From contig CAXXFB010000001.1 in assembly GCA_963674545.2 (NCBI GenBank), forward strand, positions 2,418,001 to 2,482,000: 64,000 nucleotides of DNA, written 5' to 3'. Below the pieces are notes generated by a model. That model had not been told where the DNA came from. It made no database searches and saw only the letters and a list, made by a program, of their open reading frames with translations. The position numbers and the translations under genes are program-made. The stretch comes from JABGQS01 sp963674545. GTDB lineage: Bacteria > Bacillota > Clostridia > Christensenellales > SZUA-584. Each line of letters opens with the position of its first letter. Positions within the stretch are counted from its first letter, which is position 1. Shown here piece after piece: positions 45,651 to 54,874 of the stretch.

Positions 45651-45696
45651 GAACAAGGAACCCTCTTTCTCTATTGAATCGGAGGGTTTCTTGTTC
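45651..45696 (+). promoter_or_regulatory. Intra-operon hairpin after the Maff2 gene
   Basis: GAACAAGGAACCCTC (45651-45665) pairs with GAGGGTTTCTTGTTC (45682-45696) at 14 of 15 positions around 16 bases. There is no T-run, so it is more likely an mRNA-stabilising or attenuating hairpin that raises pilin-like output relative to the VirB6-like gene. Confidence 0.6.
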
Positions 45697-45718
45697 ATTA
45701 CGAGGAGGTGAAATAAAT

Positions 45719-46466
45719 TTGGGGATATTAGATAACCTTGAAAACGCTCTGCAAACATGGAACGAAAAACTGGCGGAGATATGGGGATTGCTAACTCAAT
45801 CTCCACAAAGCTTTCGTGGCGGCGGTATATGGGACGTGATAGTGGGTATCAATGGCGCTCTTCAGGCAATTGGATATGCGCTGTTAGTGTTGTTTTTTGT
45901 TGTAGGCATGGTAAAGTCAACAACCAACTTGCAGGAAATTAAAAGGCCTGAAGTTGCGCTTAGGCTGTTTATACGTTTCGCACTAGCAAAGGCTGCGGTT
46001 ACTTGGGGAATGGAGATATTAACAAGTATTTTTTCAATAACACAAGGAATCGTACAAACAGCAGGCGGCAGTGTAGGTATTGCATCAGAAGCAACATTGC
46101 CAAGCGAAATGATTGACGCAATAAACGGGCTAGGTTTTTTCGCAAGCATTCCAATATGGGCGGTAAGCCTGCTTGGATCGTTATTCATAATCATACTGTC
46201 ATTTATGATGCTTATGACGGTATATGGACGCTTTTTTAAACTCTATCTTTATACTGCTATAGCGCCCATACCTTTATCCAGTTTTGCTGGAGAAGGAACG
46301 TCATCTATAGGCAAGGCATTTATTAAAAGCTACGCCGGAGTTTGCCTAGAAGGTGCAATTATTGTGCTAGCGTGTGTGATATTTTCGGTCTTTGCTGCAT
46401 CGCCGCCGAACGTAGATATGAGCATGTCGGCAAGTAAAATCGTTTGGGCGTACATGGGCGAACTCG
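45719..46466 (+). CDS. VirB6/TrbL-like membrane protein, exon 1
   Basis: The start is TTG 45719 with AGGAGG ten bases upstream. The product is a polytopic channel protein with at least five hydrophobic segments (LQAIGYALLVLFFVVGMV, LGSLFIIILSFMMLM, GAIIVLACVIFSVFA). The coding sequence is cut after YMGEL by a group II intron beginning at 46467. Read through, the frame adds 25 unrelated residues ending at 46543. Splicing to 49046 restores YMGELVFNLLVLVGTVKM, the usual C-terminus of the family. Mature length is about 273 residues. Confidence 0.85.
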
Positions 46467-47106
46467 GTGCGTCCGTAAGCACTGACAATAAGTCGGTGCG
46501 CGGGTTTATGTGGAATTCTGCCTTTGGCAAGGCAGCAGCGTAAAGGTATAACTGGCGCAAGCGCGCCGCGCTGTCATCAACCAGCTTATCCGATATGGGA
46601 AACCTGACGGGGAGTGCAGCATGCTGGTGAAGTCGCAAGTTGGGGAAATCATCTACCCACGACTGAGCGACAAGATGAAAAGTTGTGAACAAGGATGAAA
46701 GCTATACTGCTTGAAGGACAGCCCAAGGGGGCATAGCCGAGCCAACGGCGAAAGGATGATTGAGAAGTCGCATGCCACGGCGGAAGATGTAATGAGCTCA
46801 TCGACCGCGATATATCCGTGGCAACCAACCGTAATAAGCGGACAACGGGCGAAAATCCCATCCGACATCACAACAAGCTATGTTCAGTAAACCTAAACGG
46901 AGATTGCCTAAACCGAAACGCAAAGAAGCTATGCGTAATGCCGCAAGGTGAGAAATTTCAAGGGAAAACCCAAGAAAGATGACGCTGAAAATTCGGCATG
47001 GCAACGGAGCCGTCGTAGTAGTCCGAGAACGGGGAAACCGTTCACATGGCGAAGGGCGGCAGAAAATCGGTCCAATACAAATGAAAGGAAAGGTGCGTGA
47101 GGCATT

Positions 47107-48942
47107 ATGAGAAGTCCCGATAGAGTATTGGAAAGTCTAAGATCTAAAGCGTGTTACAGCGATTATGGCTATGAAAGGCTGTATCGCAACTTGTACAATC
47201 CTGAATTTTATCTGCAAGCCTACCAGAACATCTATGCAAAGGAAGGCAACCTGACAGAAGGAACAGATGGATTGACAATTGACGGGATGAGTACCAGACG
47301 AATTGATAAGTTAATTGCATCATTAAAAGACTACAGTTACAAACCGCATCCTGCTCGCAGAACCTACATTCCCAAGGCAAATAACAAAAAACGCCCATTG
47401 GGAATACCATCTTTCAACGACAAACTATTGCAAGAAGTTGTTCGTATGATACTGGAAAGTATCTACGAGCCAACTTTTTCAGTTCACTCCCACGGTTTCC
47501 GGCCAAAGCGGAGCTGTCATACGGCACTTCTGGAGCTGAAAACCCGTTTTACCGGTGTGAAATGGTTTATCGAAGGGGATATTAAGGGATGCTTTGACAA
47601 CGTTGACCATCATGTTTTGGTGGGACTGCTTCGTCGCAGAATCAAAGACGAACATTTTCTGGGGTTGATATGGAAATTTCTTAAGGCCGGATATATGGAA
47701 AATTGGGTTTACCATAATACATTATCCGGTACACCGCAAGGCTCGATTATCAGTCCGATACTTGCGAATATTTACTTGCAAGAATTGGACAAGCATATGG
47801 AGCAAATTGCAGTGGGATTTAACTCTGGAAGAAAACGTCGGAGAAACCGCGAATACGGGCAGTACAGAGGTCATCTTGAATATCTGCGCTATAGAAAATA
47901 CAGCAAAGATAGATGGGATCAGCTCTCAGAAACGGAGAAAGAGCAAGCGAGAAAAGAAATACGGGAGACCCGTATGAAAATGCAAAGCGTCTATCAAGGA
48001 GATCAAATGGATCAAAAATACCGCAAAGTCGTATACATTCGATATGCGGATGATTTCTTGATTGGCGTGATTGGCAGTAAACAGGATGCACAAGATATAA
48101 AGGCAGATGTCGGTGAATTTCTTGAAAAGAAACTGCATCTGGAATTATCAGCGGAAAAAACGTTGATTACGAACGCAAAAAACAAGGCGCGTTTCCTAAG
48201 CTATGATATCTACTCCTGTCGGTCACAGGATACTAAAAAGGACAAAAATGGAGTTACACGCCGTGTGTTCAATGAGCGGATAATGCTCCATGTGCCGAAG
48301 GAAAAGTGGATGAATAGGTTGATATCTTACGGTGCGTTACAAATCAAATATGATGCAAACAAAAATAACGAAGAAATCTGGGAACCAATCCACAGAACTC
48401 ATCTAGTACACTTGGATGACCTTGAAATCCTGAAACAATACAATGCCGAAATCAGAGGCTTGTATAACTATTACAGGATTGCGAACAATGCGTCGGTATT
48501 GTGCAATTTTGGTTACATCATGGAGTACAGTATGTACAAAACGTTTGCGGCTAAGTATAGGACAAATATCGGCAGAATCAAGGATAAACATCGTATTGGT
48601 AAAGACTTTGGTGTGAAATATGAGACAAAGACCGGTTTTAAAACGATGTTGTTTTATAACGAAGGATTTGGTAGAAAAGATGACATCGCGGTCGGTAATT
48701 TCGATGTGCTACCAAAGGTTTATGCCAATGCTAGCCCAAACAGCCTTCTTGTAAGGTTAAAGGCGAAAAAGTGTGAGTGGTGCGGTGCGGAAGATGTGGA
48801 TTTGGAAATTCATCACGTTAGGAAACTTAAAGATTTAAAAGGTAAAGCGGCATGGGAGCGGTCAATGATTGCGCGAAAGCGTAAAACAATGGCACTGTGC
48901 GCTTCATGTCACGACCTATTACACGCTGGAAAACTGGACTGA
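47107..48942 (+). CDS. ltrA: Group II intron reverse transcriptase/maturase with HNH
   Basis: This 611-residue intron-encoded protein has RT domains 0-7 with catalytic YADD (YIRYADDFLIGV), LSGTPQGSIISPILANIY and the maturase domain X region after residue 380. The C-terminal endonuclease is HNH type: CEWCGAEDVDLEIHHVRKLKD and CASCHDLLHAGKL. All parts are intact, so both splicing assistance and retrohoming are possible. The ATG at 47107 lies in the intron's domain IV. It is unrelated to the retron RT at 3.8 kb. Confidence 0.9.
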   Translation: MRSPDRVLESLRSKACYSDYGYERLYRNLYNPEFYLQAYQNIYAKEGNLTEGTDGLTIDGMSTRRIDKLIASLKDYSYKPHPARRTYIPKANNKKRPLGIPSFNDKLLQEVVRMILESIYEPTFSVHSHGFRPKRSCHTALLELKTRFTGVKWFIEGDIKGCFDNVDHHVLVGLLRRRIKDEHFLGLIWKFLKAGYMENWVYHNTLSGTPQGSIISPILANIYLQELDKHMEQIAVGFNSGRKRRRNREYGQYRGHLEYLRYRKYSKDRWDQLSETEKEQARKEIRETRMKMQSVYQGDQMDQKYRKVVYIRYADDFLIGVIGSKQDAQDIKADVGEFLEKKLHLELSAEKTLITNAKNKARFLSYDIYSCRSQDTKKDKNGVTRRVFNERIMLHVPKEKWMNRLISYGALQIKYDANKNNEEIWEPIHRTHLVHLDDLEILKQYNAEIRGLYNYYRIANNASVLCNFGYIMEYSMYKTFAAKYRTNIGRIKDKHRIGKDFGVKYETKTGFKTMLFYNEGFGRKDDIAVGNFDVLPKVYANASPNSLLVRLKAKKCEWCGAEDVDLEIHHVRKLKDLKGKAAWERSMIARKRKTMALCASCHDLLHAGKLD

Positions 48943-48950
48943 TTTTTGGA

Positions 48951-48984
48951 AAGCCGTATACACGGAGACGTGTACGTACGGTTT
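48951..48984 (+). ncRNA. Group II intron domain V
   Basis: This 34-base hairpin begins AAGCCGTA, carries the AGC catalytic triad and a GAGA-type tetraloop region (CGGAGACG), and closes with GTACGGTTT, including the usual two-base bulge. This is the catalytic core of the ribozyme. Confidence 0.9.
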
Positions 48985-49045
48985 GGAGGGGGGCATTTGG
49001 AAACCTGTCGCAGCAATGCGACAAGGCGCTGGATGCCTACCCTAC

Positions 49046-49119
49046 TCTTTAATTTGCTCGTTTTAGTAGGAACAGTGAAAATGTCGGACAGAATCGTGAA
49101 GGAAATGTTATTTTCATAA
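49046..49119 (+). CDS. VirB6/TrbL-like membrane protein, exon 2
   Basis: This last coding piece of the channel protein completes the split codon as G|TC and reads FNLLVLVGTVKMSDRIVKEM to a TAA at 49117-49119. The hydrophobic LLVLV and KMSDRIVKEM are the standard end of this family in Tn1549-like ICEs. It has no start of its own. Confidence 0.85.
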
Positions 49120-49123
49120 CTTT

Positions 49124-49196
49124 AGTGTAAAGGACGTAGAGCTGCCATGCGGTTGAAAAATCCCTCTGTATATTAGCTTCTATCGTCCTTTACACT
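49124..49196. repeat. 13-bp inverted repeat at the left of the Tn554-like element
   Basis: AGTGTAAAGGACG (49124-49136) is exactly complementary to CGTCCTTTACACT (49184-49196). It starts 4 bases after the VirB6-like stop and could be the recombinase recognition site or a terminator of the transfer operon. Confidence 0.6.
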
Positions 49197-49326
49197 TCTT
49201 GAAATGATGGTGTATGAGGGTTGCTGTCAGTACAATTATCCTGTACTACTCTATTTGTTTGCTTTCTCCTTTTATACTGGTATGTATATCAATATTGGCA
49301 TACCAACAACGTAAAGGAGTAAATGT

Positions 49327-50409
49327 ATGGAACTACACAGGGTATCCAACGGGATGGGATCATGCTTCGTCCTCTTGGATCAACACATGAGATTGGTTCA
49401 GCCTGTCAATGAGTATCTGGAATACCAAGCGCTTCGTGGACGGGCAAAGAACACGATTAAAGCATACGCCAGGGACTTGAAGATTTTCTTTGAGTTTCTC
49501 GAACAACGCAACTTGGAGTATGAGCAAATTGATGTAACCACGATTCGGGAGTATGTGGAATACCTGCGTTTGCCGGACGAGCGTATGGTATCACTGAACG
49601 TGGAAAGCAAGCGCGCCCCTGCCACCATTAACCGGATGATTGGGACAGTATACGGGTTCTACTGCTATCAGTCGGTTATGAACGGTATCACCAACCCGGT
49701 TGTAACCAAGGACGTGAACAACCCGAACAGTATTTTCCGTGGCCTCCTTTATCACACGAGGAAAAACAACTATACCAAACAATCTATTTTCAAAATCAAG
49801 GCAAGCGATTATCACGTCCACCTGTTTACCGCAACCGAGATTCAGAAGATGTATGAAGTATTGCCGACTGTACGGGACAGGCTGATTTTTAAATTCCTGA
49901 TTCAAAGCGGAGCAAGAATCAGCGAAGCGTTAGTCTTAAAAATTGAGGACATTCCCGTGCCGGACTTTTCAAGCCAAATCAGCGTGCTTCATCATGTGAA
50001 GTCTAAGGGGCGGTATCGGGACATCTATATCCCCACGGAACTGCTGGCAGAACTGGACAGCTATATTATGGATCACCGCTCATCTGTAAAAGCAGAACAC
50101 AGCTACGTTTTTACCACACAGCATCCCCATCAGCAAAACAAGCCGATTTCCTACCGTGGACTGTATGAGGTGTTCAAACGAGCCGGAAAGAAAATCGGGA
50201 TCAATTTCAAATTCCATGATACCCGCCACACATTTGTCACAAGGCTTGTGGAGAGCGGTATGGATTTCAGCGTGGTTCGGATACTGGCCGGACATAAGCA
50301 TATTACCACAACGCAGAAATATGTGACCCTCAGCACCACCTATATTACTGAAAGTTTAGGACGATACTGGGCTGCCTCCGTGATGACGGGAGGTGACCGA
50401 AGTGAATAA
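49327..50409 (+). CDS. tnpA: Tn554 TnpA-like tyrosine recombinase
   Basis: This protein has 360 residues, starting at ATG 49327 behind AAAGGAG. It has the N-terminal core-binding domain (ALRGRAKNTIKAYARDLKIF) and catalytic motifs QSGARISEALVL, HDTRHTFVTRL, LAGHKHITTTQKYVTL. Its length equals that of Tn554 TnpA (361). The stop overlaps the next start. Base composition is richer in G+C than the ICE genes around it, which supports recent separate arrival. Confidence 0.85.
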   Translation: MELHRVSNGMGSCFVLLDQHMRLVQPVNEYLEYQALRGRAKNTIKAYARDLKIFFEFLEQRNLEYEQIDVTTIREYVEYLRLPDERMVSLNVESKRAPATINRMIGTVYGFYCYQSVMNGITNPVVTKDVNNPNSIFRGLLYHTRKNNYTKQSIFKIKASDYHVHLFTATEIQKMYEVLPTVRDRLIFKFLIQSGARISEALVLKIEDIPVPDFSSQISVLHHVKSKGRYRDIYIPTELLAELDSYIMDHRSSVKAEHSYVFTTQHPHQQNKPISYRGLYEVFKRAGKKIGINFKFHDTRHTFVTRLVESGMDFSVVRILAGHKHITTTQKYVTLSTTYITESLGRYWAASVMTGGDRSE

Positions 50410-51832
50410 CTTTCCATCTTCCGATGTATGGCGGCTTACTGACAGCGACAGGGATTCTCAAAACTATCGTCAGGAATACAAATTTGACTTTACCTTCTTT
50501 GAAAGTGAAGAAATCAAGGCGGTAATTAAAGAGTATATCTGGACGAATTATCGAACAGGGAACAGAGTGCCGAAAGGGCTGCGAGAATCTTTATGGCGTT
50601 TTAAGTATTTCGATACCTTTTGCCGTCAATGCGAGATCTGCTCATTACTGGATTTAAGTAACAGCATTGTGGACGATTACCGCTCTTTTCTGCGGGTCTA
50701 TTTGTCCCCGTTGACAGGTAAAAATTTGTCCTATTGCTATCAAAGTAACTGCTTTTCGGCGTTAAAAACCCTTGTGGACTGGTGCCATGTTTTCCGATCG
50801 GACGCCGTGCCGCAAAAGCAAATTTTTACCGGAAGTGAGTACAGGAAGGTTTACGGGAAACTAAAAACCGACTTTATCCCTGATGAAATTCTGCAGGCCA
50901 TCAATGAGGCATTGAAAGCTGAGGATAATCCTTATCTAAAATACGGCATAATCATTTTGGAGTGTACAGGGATGCGTGTCGGTGATTTGCTGCTACTGCA
51001 GACTAATTGCATATCCGAACATCCAATTTCCGGCTACACCATCTCCTGGTTCGATCACAAGAACCGTAAGAGCCGGGACAACATGCCTGTTCCCGTTGAA
51101 TGCAAAAGGGCTGTTGAACGCGTGCTCAGCCTCACAGAGCCAATCCGTGAAAGAGCGACGGGTGTAGAAGAAGATCACCTGTTTATTTATGAGCCCAAAA
51201 CCGGCAGACCCAAAAAGCCGATCATTACCGTGTCAAAACAGGTCTTCACAAAATGGTGCAGGGCTTTCAGTGAAAAACATGACATCCGCGACAACGGCGG
51301 AAATATTTTCAGAATCAAATCCCACATGTTCCGAAGAACTCTTGCTACCGATATGCTGTCCAAAGGCACGAACATCAAGGTGATTCAGGAGGTGCTGGGG
51401 CATGCTTCGCCAGCTACTACAAAGAAGTATTATGCGGATGTGAAAGATGCCGACCGCGCTGAAATGTTCTCTAAAATTGGTGTTTTGGGTAATGTTCAGC
51501 AAGTCAGCAATGCGGAGATAACAGACAAATCGGAACTACAGTGGTTTCAGGGAAACTGTAAGGGCAAAGCTCGGTTGAGTGACGGCTATTGCACTCTTCC
51601 GGTAAAGGATGGTAAGCCATGTGGACATTTTCTGAGTCGTCAAAAGTGCTACCTGTGCAGCCGATATATCACAACGCTGGAGGATCTGGATACTCACAAA
51701 CGGCATTTTGAGCTTCAGGAGATGTTGGATTCGAATATTTTCGGGGCGCACTACGCTGAACACTTCATCCCAACCACGCTTGCTCTAAAAGAAATCATTC
51801 GCCGATTGGAGGAACTACAAAATGAACAATGA
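50402..51832 (+). CDS. Tn554-like tyrosine recombinase 2
   Basis: GTG 50402 behind GGAGG is preferred over an upstream GTG at 50393 because of spacing; the product has 476 residues. Motifs are TGMRVGDLLLL, KSHMFRRTLATDM, LGHASPATTKKYYADV. A cysteine-rich C-terminal segment (CTLPVKDGKPCGHF, CYLCSRYITT) probably binds zinc. It overlaps both neighbours, so the four genes are translated as a unit. It is the extra recombinase not present in classical two-recombinase Tn554. Confidence 0.8.
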   Translation: MNNFPSSDVWRLTDSDRDSQNYRQEYKFDFTFFESEEIKAVIKEYIWTNYRTGNRVPKGLRESLWRFKYFDTFCRQCEICSLLDLSNSIVDDYRSFLRVYLSPLTGKNLSYCYQSNCFSALKTLVDWCHVFRSDAVPQKQIFTGSEYRKVYGKLKTDFIPDEILQAINEALKAEDNPYLKYGIIILECTGMRVGDLLLLQTNCISEHPISGYTISWFDHKNRKSRDNMPVPVECKRAVERVLSLTEPIRERATGVEEDHLFIYEPKTGRPKKPIITVSKQVFTKWCRAFSEKHDIRDNGGNIFRIKSHMFRRTLATDMLSKGTNIKVIQEVLGHASPATTKKYYADVKDADRAEMFSKIGVLGNVQQVSNAEITDKSELQWFQGNCKGKARLSDGYCTLPVKDGKPCGHFLSRQKCYLCSRYITTLEDLDTHKRHFELQEMLDSNIFGAHYAEHFIPTTLALKEIIRRLEELQNEQ

Positions 51833-53345
51833 CATCCTGTATCGCATCCCGCAGACAGAAGACTCAGACATTATGATTGGTAATAGCCGGTTTCGGGATG
51901 ATATTTGGGACTTATCTCCGCTTATCCCGCAAAAGAGCCTGTCGCCATCCCGCAAAAAGCTGAAATTCGATGGTATTGAAAGCGCTCAACTAAAGTTTAC
52001 CGTCAAACAGTATCTATACTACAAACTGGGTCAGGTAAAAGCACAGAGCGCAGTCGTCGCCAGGAACGCGTTATCATATTTCATACGGTTCTGTAAAATT
52101 AACAGAGTCCATTCGCTTGTAAGTATTACTACGCAAACCCTATTGACATTTGCAATGTGGCTGAAATCCGAATGCGGAATTGCGAAGAGAACAGCATATC
52201 TGGCTTCTTTCGCTGTGGAGGATATGATTCGCGTGGGGCAAATCAAAGGTTGGCTGGTGCCTGATTATGACGTGCTGACGGGAGCAACAGCCAGAGAGAT
52301 ATGGGGTTCCGGAAAAGATGAAAACACCACAAAAAACGTGAAGCCGATTCCCGACGGTCTCTTTGATGAAATTATTCGATGTGCCATTAGTTACAAGGCG
52401 TACAACACGAACAACATTTTGACGAGAGCGGGAATTATCATTCAGAGCCAGACCGGGCTTAGAATCAACGAGGTGCTGTCTATCAAAAGTGGCTGTCTGC
52501 ATCAACCGTGTGATGCTCCAGCATATTTTGAAGTGTTACTATCTAAAACGGTTAAGGGTGAGTCGATTATTCATCGAGTTTTCGCCAACGATTTGGTCGT
52601 CGGTGTAATAAAGGAATTAGAGCATAACACAGCAGTGTTGAGGGCGGAAAGTGGCTTGAAAGAGTTGTTTTTGGTCAGAAATCAGGGTATTACTGTTCCC
52701 ACCACCACTACGTGGAGCGGGCATCGTCTCAGGACTTTTATCCGCAGATGTGACATTCGCGGCGCTGATGGGGAACTATATCCTCTAAAATCCCATCAAT
52801 TCAGGGCGACGTTCGTAAAGCAGCTTGTTATGCGGAAAATTCCGATTTCATATGTGATGAAGCAGTTTGCTCATGTGTCGGTTGAAATGACATGCCACTA
52901 CCTGACGTTGCAGGAGAAAGAGGTGAAGGAGATTTATTCTCAGATGATTTTGTCGCCTGACGCAAAAATCGCCGGAATCCGTGCTGATGAAATCAAGTCG
53001 AAAGCGGCGGCGCAGTTTCGCGGCAAAACCGAAGCGGATATTGACTCGGTTATTACGGAATTATCCGAATCGCTCAGTTTCAACCCTTTGCCCGGCGGCA
53101 TATGCCTCTATGATTATCGACGCGGTAACTGTTCAAACGGCGACGGGTGCTTTTTCTACAATTGTCCTAACTTTGTCACGGAAATTAGTTTTCTGCCCGT
53201 TCTGAAAAAGGAACTGGAACTGATGGAGCGGGAAATGGACCGGACCAAACAGCTGGGATATGAGCGGCAGTGGCAGATTCAATATTCCCGCTATCAATGC
53301 TTGCAGCCTTTGGTTGCGCGATTGGAGGAACAAACAAATGGGTAA
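51822..53345 (+). CDS. tnpB: Tn554 TnpB-like tyrosine recombinase 3
   Basis: This 507-residue protein starts at ATG 51822, overlapping the previous gene by 11 bases. Motifs are TGLRINEVLSI, KSHQFRATFVKQLV, and FAHVSVEMTCHYLTL, where HVS replaces the usual GHxS. A C-terminal zinc cluster (CLYDYRRGNCSNGDGC, CPNF) resembles the end of Tn554 TnpB. It directs recombination together with the other two enzymes. Confidence 0.8.
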   Translation: MNNDILYRIPQTEDSDIMIGNSRFRDDIWDLSPLIPQKSLSPSRKKLKFDGIESAQLKFTVKQYLYYKLGQVKAQSAVVARNALSYFIRFCKINRVHSLVSITTQTLLTFAMWLKSECGIAKRTAYLASFAVEDMIRVGQIKGWLVPDYDVLTGATAREIWGSGKDENTTKNVKPIPDGLFDEIIRCAISYKAYNTNNILTRAGIIIQSQTGLRINEVLSIKSGCLHQPCDAPAYFEVLLSKTVKGESIIHRVFANDLVVGVIKELEHNTAVLRAESGLKELFLVRNQGITVPTTTTWSGHRLRTFIRRCDIRGADGELYPLKSHQFRATFVKQLVMRKIPISYVMKQFAHVSVEMTCHYLTLQEKEVKEIYSQMILSPDAKIAGIRADEIKSKAAAQFRGKTEADIDSVITELSESLSFNPLPGGICLYDYRRGNCSNGDGCFFYNCPNFVTEISFLPVLKKELELMEREMDRTKQLGYERQWQIQYSRYQCLQPLVARLEEQTNG

Positions 53346-53751
53346 AAAATCAAAGCGAAATATTAGTGGTTTATTGAAACATACTGCCGCCCTGAAAAGC
53401 GATACCGAAGCAAAAGTGAACCAAGCAATTGAGACGTTAAAACGGTCAAAAGACAAAAAAATCAATTTCAAACCGGTTTCGGAATTGTCCGGCGTATCTA
53501 CGACCACGCTTTACAACAATCCTGCTCTGCGTGAGCGTATTTCGAGTTTACGGGCTATTAAAAAAGTACAGGCGCACGAAATGGATATGCCGGATACGCC
53601 AGTTCGGGATAGGGAACGTGAGCTGAGGCAGGAAATCCAAAAATTGAGGGAGGAAAAGAAAATGCTTATTAATCAGCTTGTTGAGTTGGAAAGCTTGAGG
53701 ATTGAGAACAAAAAGCTAAAAGCATTACTCAGCCAGCGGCGACTTGAGTAA
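53338..53751 (+). CDS. tnpC: TnpC-like DNA-binding protein
   Basis: ATG 53338 behind GGAGG gives 137 residues; an upstream in-phase frame lies inside tnpB. A helix-turn-helix (FKPVSELSGVSTTTLYNNPALRERI) is followed by a leucine-rich coiled coil (LRQEIQKLREEKKMLINQL). This is the DUF6262/TnpC arrangement that sets orientation or efficiency of Tn554 transposition. It overlaps the tnpB stop by 8 bases. Confidence 0.8.
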   Translation: MGKKSKRNISGLLKHTAALKSDTEAKVNQAIETLKRSKDKKINFKPVSELSGVSTTTLYNNPALRERISSLRAIKKVQAHEMDMPDTPVRDRERELRQEIQKLREEKKMLINQLVELESLRIENKKLKALLSQRRLE

Positions 53752-53803
53752 GCCACGTTCTGTACACAAAAAACACAATAATCCTATTCATATCTTAAAA
53801 ACA

Positions 53804-53840
53804 AGCGTCTGGACGGTGTTCTTACTATCTGGACGCTTTT
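53804..53840 (+). terminator. Putative terminator after tnpC
   Basis: AGCGTC (53804-53809) and GACGCT (53832-53837) form a stem with partly paired inner TGGA segments, followed by TTTT. It lies 53 bases after tnpC. Confidence 0.5.
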
Positions 53841-53909
53841 CGTTCTAAAGATAAGAGATGTTGGGGCTTTAAATTATTACTTGATTAAGGAGAAAATAAC
53901 TCGAAAGAA

Positions 53910-54035
53910 ATGAACAAAACCCTAAGCACCAAATAAAGCCTTTGACAACGGGCAGAAACGGGGTTTTGTTCATCAATTTAAAAATCTACAAAACCCCTGT
54001 AATGAACAATTGAAATGAGACTAGTTTTGTTCATT
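53910..54035. repeat. GTTTTGTTCAT arm-type repeats at the right of the Tn554-like element
   Basis: ATGAACAAAACCC (53910-53922) is the exact inverse of GGGTTTTGTTCAT (53961-53973). AATGAACAA (54001-54009) and TTGTTCATT (54027-54035) repeat the motif. Four related sites within 126 bases suggest recombinase or TnpC binding arms. Confidence 0.6.
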
Positions 54036-54339
54036 TGCAGGGCTGTCAACACAATTAATAGTTTTGTTTGTTTTATGAGGAACATTACTATTCTACTAAA
54101 TCATATTATCCATTTCAGAGCCAGAGGCAATAAGAATTGCACATAGTCGGCGAAGCGAACCCTTTACAAACCGAAGCAATCAAATGCTACACTCGAATGT
54201 CGAAGGTGCAGTTTAGGGCTTTATTATCCACTTCTTTCACCGTCGGCAAGACTAAGAAAGCATTTGAGGGCTGTTTGTCAAGGGTGACGGAGCTTTGTGC
54301 TTTGTACAAATATTGGGGTTAATAAAACAAAAGGAGGAT
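54036..54339. other. Intergenic region with possible gene remnant
   Basis: This region lies between the Tn554-like repeats and the prgI leader. A short frame at 54137-54322 (61 codons, TTG start, no ribosome binding site) has protein-like composition (RMSKVQFRALLST, ENPLQTEAIK-like start) but no recognised family. It may be the tail of a lost gene. Nothing else is evident. Confidence 0.35.
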
Positions 54340-54447
54340 GTAACCGGAGATGATTAAATCTATAAAACCAGCATATTATTCACTTCAAGATATGACGAGT
54401 TTTTAGACGTAATCTACAAAACCCCATGAAAAATAAATTCCGGTTAC
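54340..54447. repeat. 9-bp inverted repeat bounding 108 bases before prgI
   Basis: GTAACCGGA (54340-54348) and TCCGGTTAC (54439-54447) are perfect inverses at the two ends of a 108-base segment directly before prgI. It contains an 18-codon frame with AGGAGG upstream. It could be a miniature inverted-repeat element or a long leader hairpin. Confidence 0.45.
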
Positions 54448-54448
54448 T

Positions 54449-54874
54449 ATGGATATAATGGAAATTAAAATACCAAGAGAGGTAAGAAAATATAAAGAAT
54501 CAATTTTTTTCGGGCTGTCAATGAGACAGTTTTTTTGTAGTGCGGTTGCAGTTGGAATTGCAGTACTTGCATATTTCGGACTGCGTCAATATCTAGGGAA
54601 TGAAGGTGTTTCATGGGTGTGTATATTAGTTGCATTGCCCGTTGCGTTGATTGGATTTTTAACATATCACGAAATGACTTTGGAACATTTCATTTTGGCG
54701 TGGATAAAATCTGAATGGCTTATGCCAAAGCAGCTATATTTCAAGAGCGACAATTATATGTTCATTGCATACAAGCAGCACAGGTTGGAAAGAAAATATG
54801 CCTTGGAGACAAACAAAAGGCAACACAATTTTGCAAACATAATAAATATCGGAGGTATACGAAAAGATGTCTAA
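54449..54874 (+). CDS. prgI: PrgI-family membrane protein (VirB3-like)
   Basis: This 141-residue protein begins EIKIPREVRKYKESIFFGLSMRQ, the PrgI signature, followed by two membrane helices (FFCSAVAVGIAVLAYFG and VSWVCILVALPVALIGFL) and a basic cytoplasmic tail. It plays the VirB3-like role with VirB4 in the secretion channel. The stop overlaps the VirB4 start by 8 bases. Confidence 0.85.
   Translation: MDIMEIKIPREVRKYKESIFFGLSMRQFFCSAVAVGIAVLAYFGLRQYLGNEGVSWVCILVALPVALIGFLTYHEMTLEHFILAWIKSEWLMPKQLYFKSDNYMFIAYKQHRLERKYALETNKRQHNFANIINIGGIRKDV

Larger units (their letters stand above)
46467..49045 (+). mobile_element. Group II intron in the VirB6-like gene
   Basis: This 2579-base intron lies in the sense orientation. 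It begins GTGCGTCC, matching the 5' GUGYG consensus, and ends ...CCTAC, with the exon frame restored exactly. About 640 bases of structured ribozyme sequence precede the maturase gene. A textbook domain V is at 48951-48984 and domain VI (GGCAT/ATGCC stem) at about 48988-49040. It can splice from the mRNA, so the transfer gene may remain functional. Confidence 0.9.
49124..54035. mobile_element. Tn554-like element with three recombinases and a TnpC-like gene
   Basis: Four overlapping genes (49327-53751) encode three tyrosine recombinases and a small TnpC-like protein, the hallmark of the Tn554 family, here without cargo. The left side carries a 13-bp inverted repeat (49124-49136/49184-49196). 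The right side carries several GTTTTGTTCAT repeats between 53910 and 54035. Exact ends are uncertain because Tn554-type elements have no terminal inverted repeats or target duplications. It separates the end of the VirB6-like gene from prgI. Confidence 0.7.

Noticed and set aside
46467..46543. Natural C-terminus of the VirB6-like protein
   Set aside because: These codons belong to the group II intron; splicing gives the family's normal end.
54137..54322. Independent 61-residue protein
   Set aside because: It has a TTG start without ribosome binding site and no recognised family; kept only as a possible remnant.
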